Assembly: GCF_033115175.1 (NCBI RefSeq)
Contig: NC_084827.1
Coordinates: 19,896,001-19,960,000 of the forward strand
DNA: 64,000 nt
Source: Lepus europaeus
Lineage: Eukaryota; Chordata; Mammalia; Lagomorpha; Leporidae
Direction of reading: 5' to 3'
Shown here piece by piece: positions 33,880-48,893 of this stretch. The position numbers and the translations under genes are program-made. The notes under the pieces were generated by a model that saw only the letters and a list, made by a program, of their open reading frames with translations, made no database searches and was not told the origin of the DNA. Position 1 is the first letter of the stretch; each line of letters starts with the position of its first letter.

Positions 33880-34260
33880 ACTCACCGAGAACCTGGAAAT
33901 GGGGAACCGGCTGCCCTATCCGGAATTTGTCCTGCTCCCTCGCGCACACCCTGCCTCGTCTACTTTGTCCAGCTCTGGTGTGCTCACCTGCTACGACTCA
34001 GCTCAGACCCCACATCCTGGGCCAGCTTCCTGGGAGGAGTGAAGGGCCCCACCTTGGTGCTCCTTGGGCACCCTAGGCATGAGCTTTGACTATGGCCTGG
34101 AAGAAGAGCTGTGATCATTTTGGAATTTGCCCACCTGACTCCACCAAATTATAAAACTCCTTGCAGTGGGCATCATGTCTTTTGACCCCCAAAGCCTGCG
34201 AGGGTGACTGGCACTTAGCAAGTGCGTGGTGCATGGTTTTGAAGGAATAAATGAATGAAT
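33880..34260 (+). mobile_element. L2 3' end
   Basis: 'actggcacttagcaagtgcgtgg' followed by 'ggaataaatgaatgaatga' is the L2 3' terminus. The upstream part matches the older L2 3' UTR only weakly. Confidence 0.65.
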
Positions 34261-35139
34261 GAGCCAGTGAGAGATTACTGCAGGCTGGAGGTGATGAAGA
34301 ACATAACAAGAATTTTTGAGAGAAAAGGAATTGGTAGGATGTGGTACCCACGTAACTCTGGTGGCTGAAGAGAGCAGAGGGACCCATACTATGGCATGAA
34401 AGGACAAGGGCAGCCCGAGAGCCCTGGGGAAGGTGGGAATGGGGACCTCACGGCTGCACCTGCTGAGCGGAAGTCCCCCAAGGCGGGGCATCCCGTACCC
34501 TTGTTACCTGAGCCATCCTTTTTGGTCTCCACCTTTTTGCTGCTCCTGGGACTCCAGCCATTTCAGGATCAAGGAGATAAAAGGTCAAAACAAAGGAAAG
34601 AGCATTAAACTGGGATTTCAAATCTCGTTCCTAGTTCATTTCTCCTGATGCCAAAGCTTTAGAGACAGCTATAAATATGAAAAAGCCAGCTGTGGCTATA
34701 TTGGTGCATCGTGACGTGCGTGTTAAAGTTGCAGAAGGAAAACCAGGGGAGGAGGAGGGGTTGGAGTGGGAGGTATGGAGCTGATTTTGCCACAGAGGAG
34801 GGGCTGTGCCTCTATCTGCAGAGTCCTGGGTCTTAGCCAGTGACTTTTACGGACTGGTAAGCTGCCTGTGGTTGCCACCATGCAAAAACTGGTCATGACT
34901 GCAACCAGACTAGAACCTGCTAGAACAGAGGAGAAAACATCCTGCAAGCCTTCCGCCTGGGAAACTAGAGGATGGAGCTACAGGGCAGCACAAGGCAATG
35001 AGCGAGCAATGAAGCAGGAATGAATTTCCCTGCAGTTCTTGCATCCCTCTGCCCTGCTCCCTAGGCGCCAGCACAGGCCAGGTTGCCACGGCTTCCTAGC
35101 CCGTAATTCCATGTCTCTTTTCAACCTCCCTTCAAATCA
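34261..35139 (-). other. GARIN1B: GARIN1B intron, unassigned
   Basis: No repeat or exon is recognised. Confidence 0.4.
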
Positions 35140-35470
35140 ACTGTAGCAGCCACAGCCAGCCTGACCTTTTTAAAATGTAAATTGGATTGCATCACCTCCC
35201 TGTTTGAGATGCAGTGGAAACTGCCATTACCCTTTGATTCCTTCGCATGGCTTCTCAGGCCCAGGCTGGCCAGGCCCCTGCCCCCTTGCACTTATTCTCT
35301 TTCCCGCTGGCCTTCTGTGCCTTTCAGTGAACGCACCAAACTCTGCCCTCCGGGTGAAGCCTCCTCCTGGCACCCTGTTTCTTCCCTCCCTCTGCTCAAC
35401 TCTTCTCCACCCTCTATCTGGTTCTTGCCCCTTTCTCCTCCAGGTCTCAGCCTCCTCTGATCTTCTGGGA
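35140..35470 (+). mobile_element. L2-type 3' region, diverged
   Basis: 'attggattgcatcacctccctg', 'cttcgcatggcttctcaggcc', 'cccttgcacttattctctttccc' and 'ctcctccaggtctcagcctcc' occur in the order found in L2 3' sequences. Confidence 0.6.
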
Positions 35471-35489
35471 ACATTAAAAGCTGTCAGGG

Positions 35490-35738
35490 ACGGACGCGGC
35501 GCTGTGGCATAACAGGTTAAGCCACCGCCTGTCTATGGACACCGGTTTGAGTCCTGGCTGCTCCACTTCCAATCCAGCTCCCTGCTAATGCACCCTGGAA
35601 GCAGTGGAGGATGGCCTGAGTGCTTGGCCCCTACCACCCACGTGGGAGACCAGGAGGGAGTTCCTGGCTCAGACCTGGATGTTGTGGCCTTTTGGGGAGT
35701 GAACTAGCAGATGGGAAAAACTCTCTCTCTGTCACTCT

Positions 35739-35779
<41 letters not shown>
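35490..35779 (+). mobile_element. CSINE ending in a 39-T run
   Basis: The forward body runs from GGACGCGGCGCTGTGGC to CTCTGTCACTCTGG. Instead of the normal AAATAAATAAATCT tail it is followed by 39 T (35741-35779) and AAAGC. The T-run looks like the tail of a reverse element whose body is gone. Confidence 0.85.
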
Positions 35780-35783
<4 letters not shown>

Positions 35784-35984
35784 CTGCTTCGTCAAGTCCT
35801 GCTCACTAGAGCCCAGCACTCGCCAGCTCAGCAGTGTCCCTCTCATGCAGAAATTCCTCAACTACAGATTTCTGTGTGACAGATGAGTGACAGCCTCCAG
35901 GTTATATTCTTTACCCCCAGGCAACTGCCAAGTCCTTTTCTGTGAATGCTCTCGACCTCCTGCCAAAGTTGGGGTTAACAACAC

Positions 35985-36082
35985 AGGTTAATGAGCTCAT
36001 TTAATCACAGCCTATCTGGATGAGGTTGGCACAGTCTTCTTTCCCTTTTACAGGTCTGAAAGCAGAGGCCCAGAAAAGTTAA
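35985..36082 (+). mobile_element. MIR fragment, target of the piggyBac insertion
   Basis: CCTTTTACAGGTCTGAAAGC and AGAGGCCCAGAAAAGTTAA are MIR core sequence that stops at TTAA, precisely where the piggyBac end begins. Confidence 0.65.
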
Positions 36083-36559
36083 CCCATTAAGTCCCGCGTT
36101 TTCAGTTCTGTGACTGCTTCAACAACATTGAGACTAGTGCATTAAAATTGGTTGGAAATCATAGACTCGAGCTTACATATCCTTTATTATCTATTAAGAA
36201 TGAAAATATAGATTGTCATATAAATTATACACTGGGACAATATAGAATATTTTACATATAAGTAGGACGTTGGGTAAATATGCTACCCTTTCATACATCA
36301 TACAGTATGCAAATAAGCAACTTTCACGGCCTGCTCAACAAACATTTTTGATGCAAAGGAGCAAAACACTTCAGACAAAGGGTTCCATTACATTTTTGAC
36401 AACGTGTTGCTGGATTCTCATGATATAGCTTGTTTGGACACCATCTTTATCATTGTCATTTGAGAATGACACGGCTTCTCACGTCAAATCTGCTATCACC
36501 TTGAGCAGCAGTGGGTGGGGCAGTAGTACACCTGTGCCTGCTGATGGGTCCCCTGCAGC

Positions 36560-36912
36560 TTTTTTTTTTTTTTTTACTTTTTGACAGGCAGAGTGGACAG
36601 TGAGAAGAGAGAGACAGAGAGAAAGGTCTTCCTTTTGCCATTGGTTCACCCTCCAATGGCCGCCGTGGCTGGCGTGCTGCGGCCGGCGCACCGCGCTGAT
36701 CCGATGGCAGGAGCCAGGTGCTTATCCTGGTCTCCCATGGGGTACAGGGCCCAAGCACTTGGGCCATCCTCCACTGCACTCCCAGGCCACAGCAGAGAGC
36801 TGGCCTGGAAGAGGGGCAACCGGGACAGAATCCGGTGCCTCGACCGGGAATAGAACCCGGTGTGCCGGCGTCGCAAGGCGGAGGATTAGCCTGTTGAGCC
36901 ATGGCGCCGGCC
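36560..36912 (-). mobile_element. Young CSINE inside the piggyBac relic
   Basis: CCCCTGCAGCTTTTT is present at both flanks, a 15-bp target-site duplication. The body is near the young consensus, with intact GGCGCCGGCC head. Confidence 0.95.
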
Positions 36913-37544
36913 CCCCCCTGCAGCTTTTTAAGTGTGCTGTGTAGACGTCTCCCGAAATCTAATACATTCATGACATCTTCCTTGTCTTTGCGCACAATTT
37001 TGTGAATAAGCCGTGCATGTATGATACACATATCAATTATTCGAGTAAACAAAGGCCAGTGTCAGTTTGTACATCTAATAGAAGCAGAATATTTGGAAAT
37101 CAACCAATCATGTTTCTCCACACTGCCACTGAAACTGTTTGGTGCCCAATACCTTTGGTTGGGGCACAGTGGCTCTACCCTATTTTGTTTTTCCATTGTT
37201 GAACTTTGTCAAGTGGTTCCGTTGTATCACAATTCATCCCAACAATGCCATACTTATCATCTAACCACTGTACAAGGAATGCGTCCTTGCTTGTATCGAA
37301 TCTGTAAGCCTAGGACCCTCTTGCTGGCTTTCTCAGCAACATTACTAGTTCCAGAGGACCCTTGTTGAGTCTGGCCTGTTTTCTCTCGTGGTGCTGTAGC
37401 TTGGAACCCAGTATTTCAAAGGTGTACCAACAAGTCATAAGCAGCGAATTGATTGTCAAAAAAAAAAAAAAACAACAAAACAAAACAAAAATCAGGGTGT
37501 GATTGTGGATTCTCTGTCACTTCAAGCATTTGTAGAACTACCCT

Positions 37545-37736
37545 ACCCCTGCAGTGGAGGATGGCCCAGGTGTTTGGGCCCTGCACCCATGTGTGGGACC
37601 AAGAGGAAGCACCTGGCTCCTGGCTTCGGATCAGCACAGTGTGCTGGCTATAGCGGCCATTAGGGGAGTGAACCAATGGAAGGAAGACCTTTCTCTCTGT
37701 CTCTCTCTCTCTCTCACTGTCTAACTCTGCCTGTCC

Positions 37737-37765
<29 letters not shown>
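37545..37765 (+). mobile_element. 5'-truncated young CSINE inside the piggyBac relic
   Basis: The copy begins at 'gcagtggaggatggccc' and ends CTGCCTGTCC plus poly(A). A similar phrase, CCCTACCCCT or CCCTGCCCCT, flanks it. An A-rich patch at 37457-37490 lies just upstream. Confidence 0.88.
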
Positions 37766-37768
<3 letters not shown>

Positions 37769-38150
37769 AAAAACCCTACCCTGCCCCTAAGCACACAGGC
37801 CACAACTTGTCAACAAATAACCAGAAGCAACAACAGGTTAGCATCCGTCCGCCGCAGTGCAGCCCACTATACTTGCCATGAAGTATACGTTGTCCCAGTG
37901 TGCTATTTATAAGACAGCTATTTTCAAACGCCAATCATCCGAAACACAGTGCATCCCTTGAAATAAAATGACAACCTTGTTCTACAAAACGCTTTCCTGA
38001 ATGCATTTCCCATATTGCATTCCGGTTATACACATAAGCTTCTGTTTCGGTGAACATTGAGTAAGAGCAACGTTTGCAGTCAAGTGCGTGCCCTTTTCAC
38101 CATGAATTTAAACTTGCTTTTCTGAAAAGAACAGAACTCTAAAAGGATAG

Positions 38151-38451
38151 CATTTATTTCAAAGTTCCCATAGTGGAATAGTTACTGCCTAAAGTTTGTA
38201 TTGCTGTCCTCTACAGAGGACGATGGGACATAATGCTTGGGCCTAGGCCTGTGTGAGCTCTGAACCCCCTGGGGTGGCCTCCTCTGAGCTCTCCTTGCTC
38301 TCCCTTTGCCAGCAGGACAGAAAGGAAGGTGACTGTCCTACCTCAGAGCCACCGGTCCCGCTGGTTCCCGTCCTAACAAAAATCTCCTCTCTGACACTTT
38401 CTCTCCGAGTGACAGTGACCGGTTCATTTTGGTCCTCCCTTTATTCGTTTT
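38151..38451 (-). other. GARIN1B: GARIN1B intron, unassigned
   Basis: The missing piggyBac end and the other half of the target MIR should be near here but are not recognisable, which suggests a deletion. Confidence 0.35.
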
Positions 38452-38715
38452 AAAATGTATGTCTTTGAGAAGGTGAAAGAGAGCGTGTCCTCTTCCACCG
38501 GCTCACTCGCTCACTCCCCAGTGCCTGCAGCGACTGGGACTGGTCTGGGCTGAGGCCAGGAGCCAGGCACTCAACCCAGGTCTCCCCTGTGGGCGGTGGG
38601 AACTCAACCATTTGAGCCATCACCTCCTGCCTCCAGGGGGAGCCTTGTCAGGAGGCTGAAAATGCAGGCGGAACCAGGAGGGACACGCTCATATGGGACA
38701 CAGGCGTCCCAGGAA
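38452..38715 (-). mobile_element. Diverged CSINE, minus strand
   Basis: 'ttccaccggctcactcg', 'gaggccaggagccaggcact' and 'aggtctcccctgtgggcggtgg' are recognisable. The head is lost. Confidence 0.75.
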
Positions 38716-39171
38716 GGGTCTGAAAGCTACACCACATGCCAGCTCCTCCCTTTCACATTACAGATAGCACGCACTAAGAGCCCGGCTCTCACTATCTTAG
38801 CGCACTGGTCCTGGTCCCCTCTGATTTAATGTTCTGTATTGTCTCTCTCGTCCCAACCAGTCTTCAACTCAATACTAAGTCATCCTACAGGGACAGTTCT
38901 TCTAACACAGGGAGGATGGCTCTGTGCCATGGAGCTTCCCAGAACAGGCTGTACACTTCGAAAGCAAACACAGAAGCCCCATAAAGCACAGACAGAAGCC
39001 GAGCGGGCGGGCACATGAACCCAGTAAGTAGATCATACTTTCAATGATGTTTGGACCCGGCACTGGACTGGCAATCAGGCCTCACGTTTCCACCTGTGTT
39101 ACTAACTTGGTGATGGAGAGCTGCTTTTCGCTTTTTATGAAGTCAACCCAGCCGTGCTTGTTAATAGTAGC
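38716..39171 (-). other. GARIN1B: GARIN1B intron, unassigned
   Basis: Nothing is recognised. Confidence 0.4.
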
Positions 39172-39735
<564 letters not shown>

Positions 39736-40044
39736 CTAGATGGAGAGAAGGAAAGAGAAACCAGTGGTTAAGGCCTTCGCATCTCTGCATTTGCCTGAGG
39801 TCCAGACTCCAAAGTGCTGGAGCTCGAACTCTTCCATAAGGCAGTCACAGCAGCTGTTCGGGGGGTGATCCTGAGACAACAGCTGTGGTTTGCTACCCTG
39901 TGTTGGTGTTAATATCCATCGTGCCCTAAGAATATTGCCTTCATTGAATGCCCAGTAACAGAATTTAGTAGGTAATCTATTCCTATTAACATGAGGTGAC
40001 TTCAAAGAGTCTATGGGAAAGGGAACTAAAAGACAACTTTATTG

Positions 40045-40362
40045 GGGCCAATGTTGTGGCAAAGTGGGTAAAGCCACTGCCTGCAACGCTGGCATCCCAT
40101 ATGGGCACCGGTTCCTGTGCCAGCTGCTCCACTTCCAAACCAGCTCCCTGCTATGGCCTGGGAAAGCAGCAGAAGATGACTCAGGTGCTTGGGCCCCTGC
40201 TACTCACGTGGGAGACCCCGAGGAGTCTCCTAGCTCTTGGCTTTGGCCTGGCCAAGCTCCGGCTGTTGCAGCCATTTGAGGAGTGAACCAGTGGAGGGAA
40301 GATCTCTCTCTTGCTCTCTCTCTTTTTTCAAACAAATAAATAAAGCTTTTTTTTTTTTTTTT
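40045..40362 (+). mobile_element. CSINE
   Basis: The head is GGGGCCAATGTTGTGGC and the tail CAAACAAATAAATAAAGC. A T16 run (40350-40365) follows, another case of a T-run at the tail of a forward copy. Confidence 0.9.
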
Positions 40363-41026
<664 letters not shown>

Positions 41027-41176
41027 TCATTGCGTCTTGGCCGACCTTATCGTCCTTGAAGTGCAGTGGCACCTCCAGGGCTGAGGCATTAGGAGCAGGT
41101 GAGCTCTTAACGCCGCATGCTCAGATCCGGGGGATCACACACACCTGGAAGCTGGTTTAAAATACAGAGACCAGAG

Positions 41177-41522
41177 GTGGGCATTTGGTGCAGCTGTTAA
41201 GCCCACTCACCAACGGGGTTGGTGCTATGGTGCACTGGGTTAAGCTGCCGCCTGCAGCACCGTCATCCCAAAAGGGCCCAAGTTCAAGTCTCAGCTGTTC
41301 CACTTCCCATCAGCTCCCTGCTAATGCACCTGGGACATCAGCAGAGGAGGATGGCCTGAGAGCTTGGGCTCCTGCAAGCATGTGGGAGACCAGGATGAAG
41401 CTCCTGGCTTCAGCCTGGCCCAGCCCCAGCCAGTGCAGTCATTTGGGGAATGAGCCACAGGATGGAAGATCTTTCTCTCCCTCTCTGTAATTCTGACTGA
41501 TAAATAAATAAAATAAATCTTT
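41177..41522 (+). mobile_element. CSINE with duplicated 5' end
   Basis: A partial head ('ggtgggcatttggtgcagctgttaagcc') is followed at about 41212 by a complete second head, GGGGTTGGTGCTATGG, and a full body. This suggests a truncated copy adjoining an intact one. Confidence 0.85.
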
Positions 41523-41856
41523 TTCTTTAAATATTTATTTTATTTACTCATTCATTCCTTCAAAAGGCAGAGTGACAGAGAGGGAGAGAGAGAAAGATCT
41601 TCTATCCATTGGTTCCTCAAATGGCTGCAACAGCTAGGGCTGGGCCAGGCTGAAGTCAGGAGCCAGAAACTCCAGCCCGGTCTCTCATGTGGGTAGCTAA
41701 GGCCCAAGTACTTGAGCTATCTTCTGCTGCCTTCCCAGGCACATTAGCAGAGAGCTGGATCAAAAATGGACCAGCCAGGTCTGGAACCCGCACTCTGATA
41801 TGGGATGCCAGCAACACAAGTGGCAGCTTAACGTGCTATGCCACAACACTGGTCCC
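41523..41856 (-). mobile_element. CSINE, minus strand
   Basis: From TTTCTTTAAATATTTATTTT to the head CCACAACACTGGTCCC. It forms an inverted pair with its left neighbour. Confidence 0.9.
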
Positions 41857-41877
41857 AGGAGTTTTTTTTAAAAAAGA

Positions 41878-42126
41878 TGGGGCTTCACTGTGGTGCAGCA
41901 AGTTAATCCACCACCTGCAGTGCCAGCATCCCATGTGGGCGTCAGTTCGTGCCCCAGTTGCTCCATTTCCAATCTGGCTCCCTGCTAATGCACTTGGAAA
42001 GCAGCTGAAGATGGCCAAGGTACTTAGACCCCTGCCACCATGAGAAGACCTATAAGAAGCTCCCAGTCCCAGCTATTGCAGCCATTTGGGGAATGAACTA
42101 GTGGATAGAAGGTCTCTGCCTCTCTC

Positions 42127-42163
<37 letters not shown>
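41878..42163 (+). mobile_element. CSINE with expanded (CT)n
   Basis: The pyrimidine stretch near its end has expanded to a (CT)n run at about 42127-42162. The A-tail is absent because the next element starts there. Confidence 0.86.
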
Positions 42164-42165
<2 letters not shown>

Positions 42166-42476
42166 AAGATTTATTTTATTTATTTGAAAGAGTTACAGAG
42201 AGAGGTGGAGAGAGAGAGAGAGAGGTCTTCCATCCGCTGGTTCACTCCCCAGATGGCCGCAACAGCCGGAGCTGTGCCAATCCGAAGCCAGGAGCCAGGA
42301 GCTTCTTCCAGGTCTCCCACACGGGTGCAGAGGCCCAAGCACTTGGGTCATCCTCTACTGCCTTCCCAGGCCATAGCAGAGAGCTGGATCAGAAGTGGAG
42401 CAGCCGGGGACTCGCCCATATGGGATGCTGGCACTGTAGGTGGTGGTGTTACCTGCTACGCCACAGTGCCAGCCCC
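42164..42476 (-). mobile_element. CSINE, minus strand
   Basis: Near-consensus body, from TTTTTAAGATTTATTTTATT to the head CACAGTGCCAGCCCC. Confidence 0.92.
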
Positions 42477-44830
<2,354 letters not shown>

Positions 44831-47025
44831 AAAGGGCCGAGCAGAGGAGCCTCCCTTTTCTTCCCGCGTGTTTTTTTATTTTTATTTTTTTTTAATACTT
44901 ACGTAGGCCCTGACGTTCTGCAGCCCTACTGGGGGTGCCCAGGACACAGATCTCCCAGGATCTGCTGAGAAGGTGGTGAGAAAGACAGGAAGCGAGAAAG
45001 GAGGGGCACTGGTGCTCGGAGGAGAATGCCCTCCCTTTCTTTGAATGCAACTTAAACTCCAGCTTCCCCAGCTGTGCATGAGCTGGGCCCCCACCCCCGG
45101 GGTTATCTGCAACACGGACTTTTGTGGCCAGGCTGCTGCCACGGCCACCACCTACTGCTACAGAATTTCTGCTCCCTTAGGAGGTCAAAAAGCACCAAGC
45201 AGTAGAAGTGATTGGCTTCTTGCCCAGAGGCCAGCGTGTGGGCGTGCCAGCTGGGAGAGAGAGAACCCCACTGAGCTGAGAGTGGCAGCGTCTCTCATCC
45301 CTGGACCAGACCAAGAAGGAGCCCCACTGGTGGGGAAGCTAAGGCAAGGTCTAGGAGCCAAGTAGGCGGGCTGCTAGCCAAGGCCACTTCAGGGACGGAT
45401 GGCGTCCTCATTGGGACAAAATTCATTCCAGAATTTTTGAAGCAATGTGTTAACTGTCCAGGTCAAAGGTGATAGGTTTGGAAAACTAGTTTGACAACCA
45501 CTATGCACCAAGTACTAGCAAGGGGGTTTGATCCTGTGTTGCATTATAAAGTCAGAGAGAGAGAAAGGGTCACAAGGTCTGGAGCCCTCAGCCCCTCCCC
45601 TGGCCATGGAACCCCCGCCCAGTTCTAGCACCTCTCATCTCTCTCGGCTCAGTCATGCGACTTCTGAACTCACCGTCCTGGCTTCATCACGTTTGCCACG
45701 TGGGAGGATGTCCTCGACGGTAATGTTCGCTAAGGATGGGGTAGAAACTGCGGCCCGTGGTCCACATGGTCCTGGAAACAGCCTGGAAACCGAACACACA
45801 GAGCAGAGCCACGCTCAGCGCTAAACGGAAGCGTAGCTCTTCCCTGGTGAAGCTTATCCCGGGTGGCATACACGGTTTGTGTGAGTTCGTCCCTACAGGT
45901 GTGCTAAGCCCTCTGTCTCTGTCTCTCTTTCTCTTTGTCTGTCCCTCTCTCTCCTTCTCTGTCACGCTGCCAAATAAATAAATCTTTTGTAAAAAATGAA
46001 TCTTATGGCTGTTGTCTTACTCCAGTGTCCATTGTTTCCATCTCTTTAGTATTAGAATACCTGCAGTATAACTGGGCACAAGATTTTCCAGAATATCTCC
46101 TGGCTCCCTCGCAACTAGGTACGGCACTGTGAGTACATCCTGGCTCAAGTGCACGGTGCTACTTCTAGAAGCAATCACCGCAGGAAGAGGGTACACTTCT
46201 GTTTCACTCCTTGTTCTTTCCTCTGGCCAGAATAAGACTTGATTGCTGGAGCTTGAGCAGCCCCATTGGGCCATAAATGGCATAACAAGATGTAAAAAAA
46301 AGGGCTGTGGTTCCTTGATGATTGTAAAACGATCGTGTTGAATGTCACAGCCCTGAACTGTGTACTGTCAGACTTCTTTTATGTATGACAGAAATAAATT
46401 TAGGGTTTGTGTCACATTGAGCCAGACTTATAACTAGCTAATATGATGATATAAAACTCTAATTTACTGCTCAGCAAATGATTGTATTATTTACGAATAA
46501 TTCTAAGCAATGAAGAAAATAGGCTACATTACAGACAGGAAGGCTGGGAAAGGACAAAATTACAACTTCTGGGGAAAGTTCTAGAAATGTATATTCTAAT
46601 CATCTGGGACATCATTGCCTTTTGTCTTCCTGTATACTCCGTGGCATTGGTGCTGCCACAATCATTGCCGTTTGCACCTTGGGTGACGAGAACTTGGTGA
46701 CAGTCGCCTCAGTTCTATCCTGTCCTTTGGTTTGAGGCTAAAGCCACGTTGGCACTGTAAGGTGTCATTTCAAAGTGTGCTCAGGGGTTGGTACGGTATC
46801 TTGTTGTCCCTTGGACATGGTTTTGCGGAGTTCAAAGCTCATACAGTTTGGGAGACTCTTGAAAATGACAAGAACGGATGGAGGCAGAATTAAGTCGTCT
46901 GCTGGATACAGAGGTTCGGTTTGGGACGGTAAAGCTCTGGGTACGGATGGTGTGATGGCTGCACAGCAATGTGAGTGCACTCAACGCCACTGAACTGGAT
47001 GCTTTCAAATGCTTAAAACAGGGCC
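44831..47025. other. Intergenic DNA upstream of GARIN1B
   Basis: No exon is recognised. Around 46000-46440, 'tatgacagaaataaatttagggtttgtg' and 'ataactagctaat' hint at an old MaLR-type LTR, but this is weak. The short phrase AAATAAATAAATC near 45970, after a CT-rich stretch, may be the tail of a degraded CSINE. Confidence 0.35.
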
Positions 47026-47330
47026 CGGCATTATGGTGCAGTGGATTAAGCTGCCGCTTGGGATGCCCGCATCCGGCTCTCGAGTGGCTGGTTCGAGTCT
47101 CGGCTACTCCACTTCCGATCCAGCTTGCTGCCAATGCCCACCGCTGGAAGCAGTGCTTGATGGCCCAGGTGCTTGGGCCGCTCCTGGCTCCCAGCTTCAG
47201 CCTGGCCCAGTCCCTATAGTTGCAGCCACTTGGGAGTGAATCAGCAGGTGAAAGATCTCTATCTCTCCTTCTCTCTCTCTCTCTCTCTCTCTGTGAAACT
47301 CTGCCTTAGAAACAAACAAACCAAACAAAA
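47026..47330 (+). mobile_element. CSINE
   Basis: The head is GGGCCCGGCATTATGGTGC. A (CT)n run lies at 47267-47292, and the tail is an A/C-rich (AAAC)n stretch. Confidence 0.88.
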
Positions 47331-47740
47331 CCCAAAATGGAATTCTACTCTGAAAATTGTCTTCTCACTTTTTCCAACCTGTGTCGTTAGGTCACGCATT
47401 TGCACTTCAGTAGTCTCATCTTATCTCATCTGGTCAGCAGATGAGATTATTACAATGACTCCCACTAAGCTCCAATTAGCACTACAGTGGGTGTCTCCAA
47501 ACCAGCCCGCATCTCGGGCCTCTCTCTGCTTTTCACCCCATGGTAACCTCTTTGCAGGGTACTCATCAGGGACAGCAGCTGCAGGAGCTGCCTTCCTGGT
47601 GCGCACATCCTCTGGGGGATGCTTGACTTACTCCTTCAGCCATTCATCTCCTAGGATGGAAAAGTTATATCCAAAGGGGTTTGGATCCCAAATCCAGATT
47701 GATTTTCTTAACAAATTAAAACAGTCCCTCTTTCTTGTGC

Positions 47741-48041
47741 AGGCCCACATTGGGAACCTGTGGAAGACATTGCATTCCCTCCCAAATATCAGCCCAAGAA
47801 AACACCTGGACTGACAGCAGCTCAGAGACAGAAAGAGTTTCAGAAAGAGAAGCCAATGCCGACGAGAACCTTCTCTGCCCGCTCAGGGGGAATGAAACGT
47901 CCTATGGCCCCTGGGAAACAAATAAGCAAAAAAAAAAAAAAAAAAAAAAAAAAGAGATCCATAAATCAGAGCGATGGTGCTGGAGCAATAAGGAAAGAAA
48001 GAAAAGAAAAGCACATGGATATCACAAGTCACATTAGGTGA
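47741..48041 (+). other. Unassigned open, exon-like stretch with internal poly(A)
   Basis: A pyrimidine tract ending TTTCTTGTGCAG looks like a splice acceptor at about 47742. The following frame is open for some 100 codons: PHWEPVEDIAFPPKYQPKKT, PGLTAAQRQKEFQKEKPMPT, RTFSARSGGMKRPMAPGKQI, then a lysine run encoded by 27 A (47931-47957) and a further 30 residues. The composition is basic and Pro/Gln-rich and not typical of chance frames in AT-rich DNA. I do not recognise a family. It may be a lone exon, an internally primed retrocopy fragment, or chance. Confidence 0.35.
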
Positions 48042-48558
48042 CGAGGAGAGAAAGGGCGGGCCCTTGTGTGAAGCACACTCACACACAGAGTCCCTGGTGA
48101 GGAGCGGACGGATCGCCGGAAGTGGGCGATGACATCCAAGAAACAAAAACGACTCCATCTCTGAACGATTCAATCTGGCAGAAGCAGAGAGTTTATCCTC
48201 TTCCTGGGCCACCGAGTGAAGGCACCGTGGAGACCAGATGAACTTCTGGGATGTTCCAGAATCTCTGGGATAGAAACAGCAGCCCCCACACAAGCACCCA
48301 GACCATCTCCCAGGGGACCAAGTGACACTGGCCCCACGCTTGTTTTCCGACAGCAGCAGACAATGGGCCCCGGCACAGAGACCGTGAGAAAAGGCAGTGT
48401 CCCACAATTCCACACATGGTGTAACATTCCTTCTAGTGTAAAGGTGGCAGAAAAATCATCCCCAAACACCCTAAAATAAATAAATCCATAGCTAATTCTT
48501 TAAAAAAGTTAGCTGAACCCAGCAAACAACAGCTCAATTTTTAAAAATGTGAACATTA
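48042..48558. other. Intergenic, unassigned
   Basis: Moderate GC. Open frames exist on both strands without family resemblance. It ends with CTAAAATAAATAAATCC near 48480, possibly a polyadenylation-like or SINE-tail remnant. Confidence 0.35.
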
Positions 48559-48880
48559 GGAGCTGGCATTGTGGCATAGTGGGTAAGGTTGCCACCTGAG
48601 ATGCCAGCATCCCATATGGGCGCCAGTTCGAATCCTGGCTGCTCCACTTCCAATCCAGCTCCCTGCTAATGTGCCTGGGAAAAGTAGTGGAAAATAGCCC
48701 AAGTGTTTGGACCCCTGCCACCCACGTGGGAGACTGGAAGAAGCTCCTGGCTCCTGGCTCCAGCCTGGCCCAGCACTGGCCATTGTAACCATCTAGGGAG
48801 TGAACCAGTAGATAGAGAATCACTCTCTCCCTCTCTCTGTAACTTTTAAAAAAATACATGCATAAATATATATTTTTTTA
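48559..48880 (+). mobile_element. CSINE
   Basis: The head is GGAGCTGGCATTGTGGC. The tail is degraded (AAAAAAATACATGCATAAAT). Confidence 0.9.
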
Positions 48881-48893
48881 AATGTGGACGTTA

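Larger units (their letters stand above)
36079..38150 (-). pseudogene. Decayed piggyBac-family transposon (PGBD-like transposase relic)
   Basis: Read on the minus strand, the C-terminal half of a piggyBac transposase is recoverable in order but with stops and frame changes. About 38.05 to 37.9 kb has EAYVYNRNAIWEMHSGKR-like sequence; 37.30 to 37.18 kb gives FLVQWLDDKYGIVGMNCDT then EPLDKVQQWKNKI; about 37.12 to 36.92 kb gives VEKHDWLISKYSASIRCTN, a stop, then HWPLFTRIIDMCIIHARLIH. These match the W-x-D, GIEP-x-x-x-V-x-RW and VDK-x-DW-x-x-x-KY-x-x-x-IRGKKWYWPL landmarks of the family. The left end is TTAA followed by CCCATTAAG, a typical piggyBac terminus at its TTAA target. The opposite terminus was not found. 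Two CSINEs interrupt it. It is not translatable. Confidence 0.82.
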
